From: PoT sp049331405
GTDB lineage: Bacteria; Planctomycetota; Planctomycetia; Isosphaerales; Isosphaeraceae
Length of the DNA stretch: 64,000 nucleotides
Direction of reading: 5' to 3'
Assembly (NCBI RefSeq): GCF_049331405.1
Contig: NZ_CP186274.1
Span: forward strand, 8,866,001 to 8,930,000
Part shown: positions 1-7,939 of the stretch, one piece after another
How the letters are laid out: each line of letters opens with the position of its first letter
Position numbering within the stretch: position 1 is the stretch's first letter
Program-made: the position numbers and the translations under genes
Notes under the pieces: model-generated
Told to the model about the DNA's origin: nothing
Seen by the model: only the letters and a program-made list of their open reading frames with translations
Databases searched by the model: none

Positions 1-261
1 CGCATTCGTGAACCGGACCCCTTGAGCGGCGAGCCGGTCGATATTTGGCGTCTCGTAATATTTGCTCCCGTTGCAGGCGACGTCGGTGAACCCGAGGTCG
101 TCCGCCAGGATGTAGACGACGTTCGGCCTCGAGGGCTTCTCCCCTTCGGCCGCCCCGCTCGCCCCGCAGGTCGCCAGCCACGCCAGGGCCCCCAGCGCGA
201 CCCGCCATGCGGCGGGCCGGCGAAGGCGTCGGGCGAGGTTATCTGCATTCGAAAGGTGCAT
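1..261 (-). CDS. Sulfatase, N-terminal 87 residues (cut by window edge)
   Basis: The reading frame begins at an ATG at 261 and stays open to the window edge, so only the first 87 residues are present. It opens with an arginine-rich segment and a hydrophobic Ala/Leu stretch (likely export signal). The typical sulfatase start follows: NVVYILADDLGFTDV, where the paired Asp residues ligate the active-site metal, then TPNIDRLAAQGVRFTNA. The formylglycine motif CxPxR lies beyond the edge and cannot be checked. It sits 53 bp downstream of another sulfatase on the same strand, so the two are probably co-transcribed. Planctomycete sulfatases usually act on sulfated polysaccharides outside the cytoplasm; the substrate here is unknown. 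Confidence 0.85.
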   Translation of the reverse strand, partial: MHLSNADNLARRLRRPAAWRVALGALAWLATCGASGAAEGEKPSRPNVVYILADDLGFTDVACNGSKYYETPNIDRLAAQGVRFTNA

Positions 262-314
262 GGATAAAACTCGCTGGAATCTTTGATTGAAGGAGGGGAT
301 CTTGGCTCAAGGCC

Positions 315-1724
315 TCAGCGGTTCCGGGCTGCGGCCCTGGTCCCGCCGACGCCCCAGAGCGGCTTGGCGAGCTCTTGATTCCAGGCCTTCCAGGTCCGGC
401 GCAGCTCCTCGACCTTGTCAGGCTGGCTCGAGGCCAGGTCGTTGGCCTCGCCGATGTCCTCGGCCAGGTTGTAGAGCCGCTCCTCGGTGACCTTCATCTG
501 CTGGGGGCGGGAGACGGTGCCGGCCTCGTCCACGGCCTTGTCGTAGCTGACGAGCTTCCAGGCTCCGCGGCGGATCGCATGCTGCTCGCCCAGGCGCCAG
601 AAGAGGGACTCGTGCGGCTGCCCTTTGTCCTTGCCGGTGAGGAAGGGGAGGAGGTTCACGCCGTCGAGCTTCCAGTCGCCTTTCGCCTCGACCCCGACCG
701 CCGCGAGCGCCGTGGGGAGGACGTCGAGCTGGATGACGGGCTTGTCATAGGTCGTGCCGGCGGCCAGATCCTTGTTCCCCTTCCACTGCACGACGAACGG
801 GACGTGGATGCCCCCTTCGAGGGTCGTGCGCTTCGAGCCCCGCAGCGGGGTGTTCTTCGAGGCGTTGATGGTCGTGCCCAGCAGGGTCGGCCCGCCGTTG
901 TCGCTGAAGAAGAAGATCAGGGTGTTCTCCTCCTGCTTCGCGGCGCGGAGGGACTCGAGCACCTTGCCGATCGACTCGTCCATCGCCACGAGCATCGCCG
1001 CATACTTCCGGCGCTCGGGATCCTGGATCGAGGCAAACCTGGCGAGCCGCTCGTCGGTGGCGTCCATCGGCGTATGCACGGCGTTGAACGCGAGGTAGAG
1101 GAAGAACGGATCCGCCTTGTGCTTCTCGACGAACGCGACGGCCTCGCGCCCGAAGGCGTCGGTCAGGTACTCCTTCTCCTCCACGACCTCCGTGCCGCGA
1201 TAGATCGGGGCCCCCTTGCCCGGCACATACGTGTGCGCCCCGCCGAGGAACCCGAAGTACTCGTCGAAGCCCCGTTTCTGGGGATGGAACTGCGGGGCCG
1301 CCCCGAGGTGCCACTTGCCGACGAGGCCGGTCGTGTACCCCGCGTCCTTGAACCGATTGGCGATCGTCGTCTCGGTCGTGGGCAACCCGATCGGCGCCCC
1401 GTTGTCGGCCTCGCCCGGGTTGAACTCATGCCCGAAACGCTGCTGGTATCGACCCGTCAGCAGGCCCGCTCGCGTCGGGCTGCAATAAGGCCCCGAGACG
1501 TAGCCGTTGGTGCAGCGGACGCCCCCCTTCGCCAGGGAGTCGATGTTCGGCGTCGGGATATCCTTCACCCCCTGGAACCCGACGTCGGCGAACCCCATGT
1601 CGTCCGCCACGATGACCAGGACATTCGGCTTCCCCGCCGCCTCGGCCGCGGAGGCCCCGCAGAGCCCGACCAACCCGCCGAAGAACCACATGCCGAACCA
1701 CCGAACCGATCGCGAAAATCGCAT
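315..1724 (-). CDS. Secreted arylsulfatase-type sulfatase
   Basis: A 469-residue protein with an N-terminal export signal (Phe/Gly/Leu-rich, ending near ASAAEAAG), then the sulfatase fold: NVLVIVADDMGFADVG (metal-binding Asp pair), the formylglycine site in YCSPTRAGLLTGR (C-x-P-x-R, whose Cys is oxidised to formylglycine by a sulfatase-modifying enzyme), VGKWHLG (catalytic Lys and His) and FFFSDNGGP (second metal site). The length is normal for the family. An ATG at 1736 is possible, but 1724 has GAGGG six bases upstream and was chosen. It hydrolyses a sulfate ester, probably of a polysaccharide; the substrate is not deducible. A second sulfatase follows 53 bp downstream. Confidence 0.93.
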   Translation of the reverse strand: MRFSRSVRWFGMWFFGGLVGLCGASAAEAAGKPNVLVIVADDMGFADVGFQGVKDIPTPNIDSLAKGGVRCTNGYVSGPYCSPTRAGLLTGRYQQRFGHEFNPGEADNGAPIGLPTTETTIANRFKDAGYTTGLVGKWHLGAAPQFHPQKRGFDEYFGFLGGAHTYVPGKGAPIYRGTEVVEEKEYLTDAFGREAVAFVEKHKADPFFLYLAFNAVHTPMDATDERLARFASIQDPERRKYAAMLVAMDESIGKVLESLRAAKQEENTLIFFFSDNGGPTLLGTTINASKNTPLRGSKRTTLEGGIHVPFVVQWKGNKDLAAGTTYDKPVIQLDVLPTALAAVGVEAKGDWKLDGVNLLPFLTGKDKGQPHESLFWRLGEQHAIRRGAWKLVSYDKAVDEAGTVSRPQQMKVTEERLYNLAEDIGEANDLASSQPDKVEELRRTWKAWNQELAKPLWGVGGTRAAARNR

Positions 1725-2345
1725 GCGCACCCTCATTCTCTATTCGACGCCAGGCAGCCGACGCCAATCGCCATTCGAAATGCCTATCTCGTCAATCAAC
1801 ATACTCAAGCTATCCCGCGGAGTCCAGACTCGGCGGGGATCCTCGCGAACGTCGGACCGGGGGTTAAACCAGCCTCGAGCCCTTTGGGTTCGATTTTCTC
1901 GGTAACTTCATCTCAAGGATCCCGCGGCCATCGGCCTGCATCGCCGTGTGGTCAGCCTGGGCCAAAGAGAGACACCCGATGAATGACGATAGCTCAACGC
2001 GTTGCGCCCAACCTCGCCGGCCTGCCCGACCACGCAGCAGGCTGCAACTTGACGCGCAGAATCGTCGGCCCTTACAGTGAGATGAAGACTGTCGGCGACC
2101 TGCCCCACCTTGATCACCGCGATCCCCATGCAGGTCGCTCGATACATGATGGTTCCCGGCCGGGCAACCCCCTGAAGGGCGAGGCCGGACCTCCCCGCCT
2201 CCTGGTCGTAGGGTCAACGCATGACGGGACGTTCGCTCGATGCCTCGGCAGCCGAGCGGCCGACCCACCCGGGCATCGCCGCTCGCGACATTCCGGACGA
2301 CGGCGCGGTCGTCCTCCGAGAATCCCTCCCCCGAGAGTCATGCTG
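1725..2345. other. Intergenic region between divergent genes
   Basis: About 620 bases between the minus-strand sulfatase and the plus-strand CxxCH protein. Open frames cross it in both directions, but their translations are Arg/Pro-rich and match no family I recognise. It should hold divergent promoters; no clear -35/-10 pair was found. A stretch near 1893-2010 vaguely resembles the 6295-6420 leader (TTCGNTTTTNTCGG, then GCTCAACGCGTTGCGCC), too weakly to call a repeat. Confidence 0.4.
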
Positions 2346-3662
2346 ATGAAATCAACAGTCGCAAGGATCGTCGGGCGTGCCATGGCCGGGATCTGGGTCG
2401 CGATCCTGGCGTTTCACTCGGACCTCGCGATCGCGCAAGACGAGTTCGAACAGCCCCCGATCAACTACAGCGCCTCGACGCCGGATAACCGCGTCTCCCG
2501 ATTGCAGGCCGCGATCGACCGCGAGGGCGTCGGCCTTCGATACGACGCGAAGTTCGGCTACCTCCCGGATCTGCTCAAGCGGCTGGAGATCCCCGTCGAG
2601 TCGCAGATGCTCGTCTTCTCCAAGACGAGTTTGCAGCGGGAGCGCATCGCCCCTCGGACGCCGCGTGCCCTCTACTTCAACGACGACGTGTATGTCGGCT
2701 ACTGCCACAACGGCAAGGTCCTCGAGATCTCGGCGGCCGACCCGCAACTCGGCGCGGTCTTCTACTCACTCGAGCAGGATCGCGACGAGGCCCCCGCGCT
2801 CACGCGAGAGACCCAATCCTGCCTGCAATGCCACGTGAAATCGCAGACCGACGGCGTCCCCGGCCACATCGTCCGCTCGCTCTTCGTGGACTCCGGCGGC
2901 CAGCCGATCCTGTCGGAAGGGAGCCATTCCGTCGACGACACGACCCCCATCGAGAACCGCTGGGGAGGCTGGTACGTCACGGGCACGCACGGCCAGCAGG
3001 CTCACATGGGCAACCTGATCATCCCCGACCGCGACGCCGCCAAGCCCTGGAGCAACGACGACGGCCGCAACGTCACCGACCTCGGCCGCCGCATCCGGCC
3101 CGGCAACTACCCGACGCCGCACAGCGACATCGTCGCCCTCCTGGTCTTCGAGCATCAGACGCACATCCAGAACCTGATGACCAAGGCCTCCTACGCGACC
3201 CGCCAGGCCCTCCACTACGAGGCCGAGTTCAACAAGGCCCTCGGCGAGCCCGCCACCAATCAACTGGAAAGCACATCCCGCCGCATCGAGGGCGCCGGCG
3301 AGAAACTCCTCCGAGGCCTCCTCCTCGTCGAGGAAGCCCCCATCCAGACCCCGATCGCCGGCACCTCCGGCTTCGCCGAATCCTTCCCTCGCCGCGGCCC
3401 CCGCGACACCCGCGGCCGTTCCCTCCGCGACCTCGACCTCAAGTCCCGCCTCTTCCTACACCCCTGCAGCTACCAGATCTATTCCTCCCAGTTCGACGCC
3501 CTCCCTCCCCGGATGAAGCAATACATCTCCAGGCGTCTGCACCTCATCCTCGACGGCCAGGGCGGCAAGCCTTACGAATCCCTCACCCCCGACGACCGAA
3601 AGGCCATCTCCGAGATCCTCGCCGAGACCAAGCCGGACCTCTGGAATCTCGAGTCGAAGTAA
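2346..3662 (+). CDS. Secreted protein with one c-type heme motif (CxxCH)
   Basis: A 438-residue protein. Residues 1-31 are a signal peptide with an Ala-x-Ala cleavage region (DLAIAQ), so it is exported. A single CLQCH motif at residues 159-163 is a classical covalent heme c attachment site, followed by a segment rich in Trp, Gly and His (ENRWGGWYVTGTHGQQAHMGN) that could supply the distal ligand. The rest is alpha-helical with Arg/Pro patches. An in-frame ATG at 2340 is the alternative start; 2346 gives the cleaner signal peptide. Planctomycetes encode many such periplasmic cytochrome-like proteins of unknown partner. The exact family is not recognised. Neighbours give no pathway. Confidence 0.8.
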   Translation: MKSTVARIVGRAMAGIWVAILAFHSDLAIAQDEFEQPPINYSASTPDNRVSRLQAAIDREGVGLRYDAKFGYLPDLLKRLEIPVESQMLVFSKTSLQRERIAPRTPRALYFNDDVYVGYCHNGKVLEISAADPQLGAVFYSLEQDRDEAPALTRETQSCLQCHVKSQTDGVPGHIVRSLFVDSGGQPILSEGSHSVDDTTPIENRWGGWYVTGTHGQQAHMGNLIIPDRDAAKPWSNDDGRNVTDLGRRIRPGNYPTPHSDIVALLVFEHQTHIQNLMTKASYATRQALHYEAEFNKALGEPATNQLESTSRRIEGAGEKLLRGLLLVEEAPIQTPIAGTSGFAESFPRRGPRDTRGRSLRDLDLKSRLFLHPCSYQIYSSQFDALPPRMKQYISRRLHLILDGQGGKPYESLTPDDRKAISEILAETKPDLWNLESK

Positions 3663-3726
3663 CCTCGCATCGGCTCGCAATCATACCTCCGCAGTCGACT
3701 CGTCGCATTGGCTTGAGAGTCGTCCC

Positions 3727-4002
3727 TCAAAGCGATGCACGCCCCCTCTCGAGCCAGGCGACGAGGGCTGCGACGGCATCAGCGAACTCGGCATCCCTGG
3801 GCAACGATGGGCGATTATCGTACACCGCACGCAGTTGCCTTTGGGTCTCGACCGGCAGCGAGTCGAGCACCTCGTCCGCGGATTCCGGCGTCAGAGCGTG
3901 GACCACCTGTTCCCAGAGTGCGGCCGGGCAGTAGATTCCGCGATGATAGAGACCATTCGCATGGCAAATGCTCTCGGCAGGAGTCCGCTTCGGTATCGCC
4001 AT
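3727..4002 (-). CDS. Small hypothetical protein, 91 aa
   Basis: A 91-residue soluble protein with a strong Shine-Dalgarno sequence (AAGGAAGAG) just before the ATG, which argues that it is real. It has a central GLYHRGIYCPAALWEQVV segment and a Leu/Ala-rich helical C-terminus. No domain is recognised and there are no membrane segments. It ends 64 bp from the convergent CxxCH gene and stands alone on its strand. Codon use is like that of its neighbours. Function unknown. Confidence 0.55.
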   Translation of the reverse strand: MAIPKRTPAESICHANGLYHRGIYCPAALWEQVVHALTPESADEVLDSLPVETQRQLRAVYDNRPSLPRDAEFADAVAALVAWLERGRASL

Positions 4003-4044
4003 GTGCTCTTCCTTGATTGAAATCTTAAGTGCTTTTATGAATCC

Positions 4045-4090
4045 GGGTAGCCATAGTTAGTACAACCGGGGTCGCGAAGCGACAAGAGGC
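4045..4090 (+). repeat. Dispersed double-hairpin repeat, solitary copy
   Basis: Runs from GGGTAGCCATAG to CGACAAGAGGC. It shares the right half (CGGGGTCGCGAAGCGACAAG) with the copies at 21754, 47521 and 56162, but its first hairpin is degenerate. The bases after it (ATTGCAAAAAGCACGGCCGA) match the extended conserved segment of the other copies. No inverted partner is seen before the IS element at 4696. The whole 4003-4303 gap holds nothing else I can identify. Confidence 0.75.
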
Positions 4091-4303
4091 CCATTGCAAA
4101 AAGCACGGCCGAGCCCAGGGGCCCTCTGCGTGCTCCCCGACCACTCCAAGATCCTCCGCCGTCCCTGGATGGAGCCGCCCGCAGGCCGGCCCCGATGCCG
4201 CATCCAGAGTCCCGCTCGTCACAGCGACTCCGTTACAGATTCCACAAGGACCTCGGCACTTCATTACACCAATGATAACTGCGAGGAACCCTGAAATCTG
4301 GCA

Positions 4304-4678
4304 TCACAATCCTGGTAGCCACCAAACGTGGTCGAGGGGTAAACCGTACCTTGTGTTCAGCAAATATACCTCGGAAGCCAGGCAACCCGAGGTCACCACA
4401 AACGTGCATATTGCCGCGATCATGTAGGGTGGCCAGCGACGCGTTTCCATACCCCGGAGAACCAGTCCGACGCTCGCGGCGGCCGCCAAAGGGGCGACGC
4501 CATTGATGAGCACGGAAAAAGGGTCGCTAAGGACGTTTGCACACCAGAGCCCGCGGGGCGGTGAGTAGGTCCAGCGAGCCACTTCACACGTCTGAGCGGC
4601 AACAAACCCAGCAAATGTGAATATGAAGGCCGCGAGTTGACGGTACACAGAAGGAGTTCTACTGCGAATCTCCATCAT
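4304..4678 (-). CDS. Small membrane protein, three predicted TM segments
   Basis: A 124-residue protein with hydrophobic segments at about residues 15-32 (LAAFIFTFAGFVAAQ), 50-72 (FSVLINGVAPLAAAASVGLVL) and 82-106 (MIAAICTFVVTSGCLASEVYLL). Paired Met codons precede it with a GGATG sequence upstream. No family is recognised; it is probably an inner-membrane protein of unknown role. Its start lies only 17 bp from the left end of the IS3-family element, so the IS has very likely replaced or separated its native promoter. Confidence 0.5.
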   Translation of the reverse strand: MMEIRSRTPSVYRQLAAFIFTFAGFVAAQTCEVARWTYSPPRGLWCANVLSDPFSVLINGVAPLAAAASVGLVLRGMETRRWPPYMIAAICTFVVTSGCLASEVYLLNTRYGLPLDHVWWLPGL

Positions 4679-4695
4679 TTTTCATCCAAATGGTA

Positions 4696-4718
4696 TGGTG
4701 GACCCCGAAAACTGGACC
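4696..4718 (+). repeat. IS left inverted repeat (IRL)
   Basis: 23 bases beginning TGGTGGACCCCGAAAACTGG. It matches the reverse complement of 5915-5937 at the outer ten bases and again at the inner CT-GACC. Confidence 0.8.
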
Positions 4719-4758
4719 ATCTGTTAAGCTACTCAGACGGGTCTGAGGAGGAGGACGG

Positions 4759-5049
4759 ATGGCGAGGAAGCGGCAAGTCCACACGGCGGCGTTCAAGGCT
4801 CAAGTCGCCCTGGCGGCCCTCAAGGGAGACCGCACGATCAACGAGTTGGCCGGCCACTATGGCGTCCATCCCACATCGATCCATGGCTGGAAGAAGCAGC
4901 TCATCAGCAGTGCCGAGGAGGTCTTCGGGAGTCCGGCCAAGGCGGCCTCGGCTGACGCCGAGGCACGCCAGGCCGAACTCTTCGAACAGATCGGGCGCCT
5001 CAAGATGGAACTCGAGTGGCTGAAAAAAAAAGTCGCCCCATTCAGTTGA
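4759..5049 (+). CDS. IS3-family transposase OrfA (HTH, DNA binding)
   Basis: A 96-residue protein with an N-terminal helix-turn-helix of the transposase_8/HTH type (FKAQVALAALKGDRTINELA, then VHPTSIHGWKKQL at about residues 35-50). A leucine-zipper-like C-terminal helix (ELFEQIGRLKMELEWLKKK) follows, which in IS3 elements mediates OrfA/OrfAB multimerisation. A GAGGAGGA Shine-Dalgarno sequence precedes the ATG. The gene ends shortly after a run of nine A residues (5023-5031), where IS3 elements typically shift frame to make the OrfAB fusion. Confidence 0.92.
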   Translation: MARKRQVHTAAFKAQVALAALKGDRTINELAGHYGVHPTSIHGWKKQLISSAEEVFGSPAKAASADAEARQAELFEQIGRLKMELEWLKKKVAPFS

Positions 5050-5062
5050 GGACCGAAGGCCC

Positions 5063-5884
5063 TTGATCGAGCCGGATCATCCCCGGTTGAGCGTGCGCCG
5101 CCAGTGCGAGTTGCTGGGGCTGAGCCGATCGAGCCTCTACTACCGACCTGCGGGTGAGTCGCCCGAGGACCTGCGCCTGATGCGGTTGATCGACGAGCAA
5201 TATACGGCATGCCCGTTCTACGGCAGCCGCAAGATGACCGCCTGGCTGGAACAACGAGGTGAGGAGGTCAATCGGAAGCGAGTACAGCGCCTGATGCGGA
5301 AGATGGGCCTGGAAGCGATCTATGCCAAGCCCAGGCTGAGTCAGGCCGGGAGAGGCCATAAGATCTACCCTTATCTCTTGCGAGGTGTCAAAGCCCGGCG
5401 AGCGGACCACGTGTGGAGCACGGACATCACTTATGTGCCGATGAGTGGAGGGTTCATGTACCTGGCGGCGGTGATCGACTGGTACAGCCGGTACGTGATC
5501 GGCTGGCGGCTGTCGAACACGCTGGACGGCTCCTTCTGCCTGGAGATGTTGGAAGATGCCTTGAGGTCGGGGAAGCCCGAGGTGTTCAACACGGACCAAG
5601 GGGTCCAGTTCACGGCCGAGGCGTTCACCGGGAGGCTTGAGGCGGCCGGGATAGCCGTGAGCATGGATGGACGCGGCAGGGCATTGGATAACGTGTTCGT
5701 CGAACGGCTCTGGAGGACCGTGAAATACGAAGATATTTACATCCAAGGCTACGAGACGGTGCCGGAGCTGCAGCGAGGGTTGAGGCGATACTTCGGCTTC
5801 TATAACGAGGATCGGCTCCACGAATCCCTGGGGTACCGGACTCCAGGGACGGTCTACCGAGCGGACAGAGCCACGACGGCCTGA
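5063..5884 (+). CDS. IS3-family transposase OrfB (DDE integrase core)
   Basis: About 273 residues from a TTG; the same frame is open from 5024 inside the A9 run, consistent with production as an OrfAB fusion. An N-terminal HTH_21-like part (GLSRSSLYYR, then FYGSRKMTAWL) is followed by the rve integrase core. The DDE triad is visible in STDITYV (first Asp), FNTDQGVQFT (second Asp) and DNVFVERLWRTVKYE (Glu). The C-terminal RLHESLGYRTP is typical of the family. The frame is +1 (equivalently -2) relative to orfA, not the usual -1. Confidence 0.93.
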   Translation: MIEPDHPRLSVRRQCELLGLSRSSLYYRPAGESPEDLRLMRLIDEQYTACPFYGSRKMTAWLEQRGEEVNRKRVQRLMRKMGLEAIYAKPRLSQAGRGHKIYPYLLRGVKARRADHVWSTDITYVPMSGGFMYLAAVIDWYSRYVIGWRLSNTLDGSFCLEMLEDALRSGKPEVFNTDQGVQFTAEAFTGRLEAAGIAVSMDGRGRALDNVFVERLWRTVKYEDIYIQGYETVPELQRGLRRYFGFYNEDRLHESLGYRTPGTVYRADRATTA

Positions 5885-5914
5885 TTGGACAGTAGCGAAG
5901 GATCGCCGTTTTTT

Positions 5915-5937
5915 GGTCTAGACAATGGGGTCCACCT
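5915..5937 (-). repeat. IS right inverted repeat (IRR)
   Basis: The reverse complement reads AGGTGGACCCCATTGTCTAG and then ACC, matching the left end at GGTGGACCCC and the inner GACC. Confidence 0.8.
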
Positions 5938-6626
5938 CAGGGATACGCCATTCGCTCGATCACAATCGTCGTATCTTTCGACTCGTCGACGTCTCACGGC
6001 AGGTCTGAGCCCAGACTTTGAAGAATTGGTACTTCGAGATGAGGTAGGATGATTCTGCCTCGCAAACCTAGTACAAACGTAACACTATTTCGTGACTCGA
6101 GGCGACTGCCCTTTATTCCTGCTTCCCGTGAAGGCAGTCCTGCAAGACCACAGGGCATAAGATGACGCCCCTGGATCATCGCGAGGCCAGGGCCCTTGCG
6201 TCAGGTGAAAAACAGATGAGACGAATGGCCAAAGATCTCAGTCGAATGACTCAAGCCACCGACTTCAACCCGACGCTTGCGGGGTCCCATCTCGCGGTTT
6301 GAATTTTTTCGGGAACTTCCTCCGACCGCCCGCGTCTATAGTAGTCGCACCGACATATCACGACGCCCATCGCAAGAACGAACGCGAGCGACCGACGACG
6401 GCTCAGTGCGTTGCGCCCGACCCTCGACGCAATTTGTGCAGGGTGGGGTACACCCCAAGGCATCGTCGACGCGATCACGCGCCTTGAAGAGGCCTGGAAA
6501 CATCGCCGTGGCCCTCGAAGGTGGTCCAATGCACATGTCCTCGCGGCCAGGAACCGAGATCCGTAAGGCGTCGAAGGGCTGGCTTGGAGATGGCGGTCGG
6601 CGATTCGAGTGGGAGACTGCACGAAC
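5938..6626. other. Intergenic leader upstream of the DUF1559 array
   Basis: About 690 bases between the IS element and the first array gene. No open frame here resembles a protein family. The 3' half contains the ECF-like promoter listed separately at 6312-6338, which would give a leader of nearly 290 bases before the first start codon. No riboswitch was recognised. Confidence 0.5.
6312..6338 (+). promoter_or_regulatory. ECF sigma factor-type promoter
   Basis: The sequence is GGAAC, 16 bases, then CGTCTA: the classical consensus and spacing of promoters read by RpoE-like ECF sigma factors. It points toward the tandem DUF1559 genes that begin at 6627. The match is exact for both boxes, but one such match can occur by chance in 64 kb of GC-rich DNA. 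Confidence 0.5.
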
Positions 6627-7835
6627 ATGAAATCGGACCCTCGGCGCACCTTATGGTTTACCGACCTTTTGGCGAGCGCCTTCGCAGTCGCCTTCTTATC
6701 CTTCTTGCTGATCCAGGCGATCCAAAAAGCCAGGGAAGCCGGTCGCAGGACGCAATGCATGAACAACATGCAATTTATCGGCCGGGGGCTGATGGGTTTC
6801 TCTAACTCCCAGAGCAGGTTTCCCAACGCCGCCACCATTTATGATGACCCGGCAATCCATCGGGGCGATCCCCGACACTCCAGCATCTATCAGATCCTCA
6901 CCGAACCCCCAGGTGCCCGGGGCGACTCGTCCGCCCTGTTGAGGAGTTGGGTCGTCGACATCATCCCTTACCTGGAGACTTCCGAACTCTACAACTGCTG
7001 GAACGAGCAGGAGAACTACCTGGCCGACAACTCATCGCAATCTTTTCCGAGTAACGCCGAGTATTCCAGGATGTCGTTCGGATTCTTCCGATGCCCGAAC
7101 GATGAGACCGCCGTGGATGGGAAGGGGAACCTGAGCTACGCCGTCAACGGCGGCTTCACGCGATGGCCAGCCGTCCCGATCTCCTGGACGGGGAGCCCCG
7201 ACGAAGGCCGATCCTTCAACGGCCAGCCCCTGCGCTGGTTGGGCGAGGGTGGTGATTGGACGAAAGATCAAGCGATCGGCAAGAAGCTCGGCGTGATGTT
7301 CCTCGGAACCCACACCGGCGACCAACCTTGGGATATCAAGACCACGCCCGCCGACATCAGCGACGGAGCCTCCCACACGTTGCTTCTCGGAGAGAACACG
7401 CACGTCGGCTACTCGGACGGCACGAGCCCTTACGCCGGCATGCGTGAGACAAACTGGGCCTGCCCTCTGCCCAACTTCGCGGTGTTCCTCGGCTCCGACG
7501 ACGTCTGCCAGTCCAATGGATCGCCCGTCGATTGCCTCGGCGGCCAACTCGCGCCGACGCCCGACGGCAAGGACGGACCCGGCTGGGCGAAGTCCAGCGC
7601 CGTCGGGACCTTCGAGAACATCGGCTTCGGCCGGTCGCTAAATCTCGAAGGCTCGTTCCCCTTCGTCAGCAGCGGGCACCCCGACGGGAGCAACTTCGTC
7701 TTCTGCGATGGCTCCGTCAAATACATCAAGGACACGATCGACGGTCGCGTCTATTCGAGGCTCATCACCCCCGCGGGCGGGTCGCTCCCCGCGACGCTGA
7801 GGCAGTCGTATGGAGGCGGCCGGGACGAGGAGTGA
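6627..7835 (+). CDS. DUF1559 paralogue, array copy 1 (no prepilin motif)
   Basis: 402 residues. A short basic start (MKSDPRRTLW) is followed by one hydrophobic segment (about residues 12-33) and CMNNMQFIGRGLMGFSN. That corresponds to the C-x-NN-x-K/R-Q segment following the pilin helix of canonical DUF1559 proteins, but the GFTLIE cleavage site is absent. The globular part carries the blocks KLGVMFLGTHTGDQPWDI, SDGASHTLLLGEN and NWACPLPNF. It ends with the family's H-x9-DG signature in HPDGSNFVFCDGSVKYI. The start was chosen by alignment with copies 2-5 and GGGAG upstream; a GTG at 6609 is possible. Role unknown; probably membrane-anchored with the globular domain outside the cytoplasm. Confidence 0.88.
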   Translation: MKSDPRRTLWFTDLLASAFAVAFLSFLLIQAIQKAREAGRRTQCMNNMQFIGRGLMGFSNSQSRFPNAATIYDDPAIHRGDPRHSSIYQILTEPPGARGDSSALLRSWVVDIIPYLETSELYNCWNEQENYLADNSSQSFPSNAEYSRMSFGFFRCPNDETAVDGKGNLSYAVNGGFTRWPAVPISWTGSPDEGRSFNGQPLRWLGEGGDWTKDQAIGKKLGVMFLGTHTGDQPWDIKTTPADISDGASHTLLLGENTHVGYSDGTSPYAGMRETNWACPLPNFAVFLGSDDVCQSNGSPVDCLGGQLAPTPDGKDGPGWAKSSAVGTFENIGFGRSLNLEGSFPFVSSGHPDGSNFVFCDGSVKYIKDTIDGRVYSRLITPAGGSLPATLRQSYGGGRDEE

Positions 7836-7939
7836 CACTTATTGGAGTACGTCGTCTCAGGCCAAGCCTCCGCACGATAACGCCTGATTCAAATCCTCAA
7901 ATCCTATCGCGATTTATTTCGAGAAGGTGGCATATTAAG

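Larger units (their letters stand above)
4696..5937 (+). mobile_element. IS3-family insertion sequence, 1242 bp, complete
   Basis: Bounded by imperfect inverted repeats at 4696-4718 and 5915-5937 that share GGTGGACCCC and CT-GACC. It carries orfA and orfB with the IS3-type DDE transposase. The ends are intact and the orfB catalytic residues are present, so the element looks recent. No 3-5 bp target duplication is visible (left flank TGGTA, right flank CAGGG); this suggests later drift, recombination or slightly misplaced ends. It lies immediately upstream of the small membrane gene. Confidence 0.9.

Noticed and set aside
375..1982. Plus-strand 535-codon frame opposite the sulfatase
   Set aside because: Antisense to a gene with complete sulfatase motifs.
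6251..6838. Minus-strand 195-codon frame in the leader of the DUF1559 array
   Set aside because: It overlaps the first 200 bases of array copy 1 and carries no recognisable domain.
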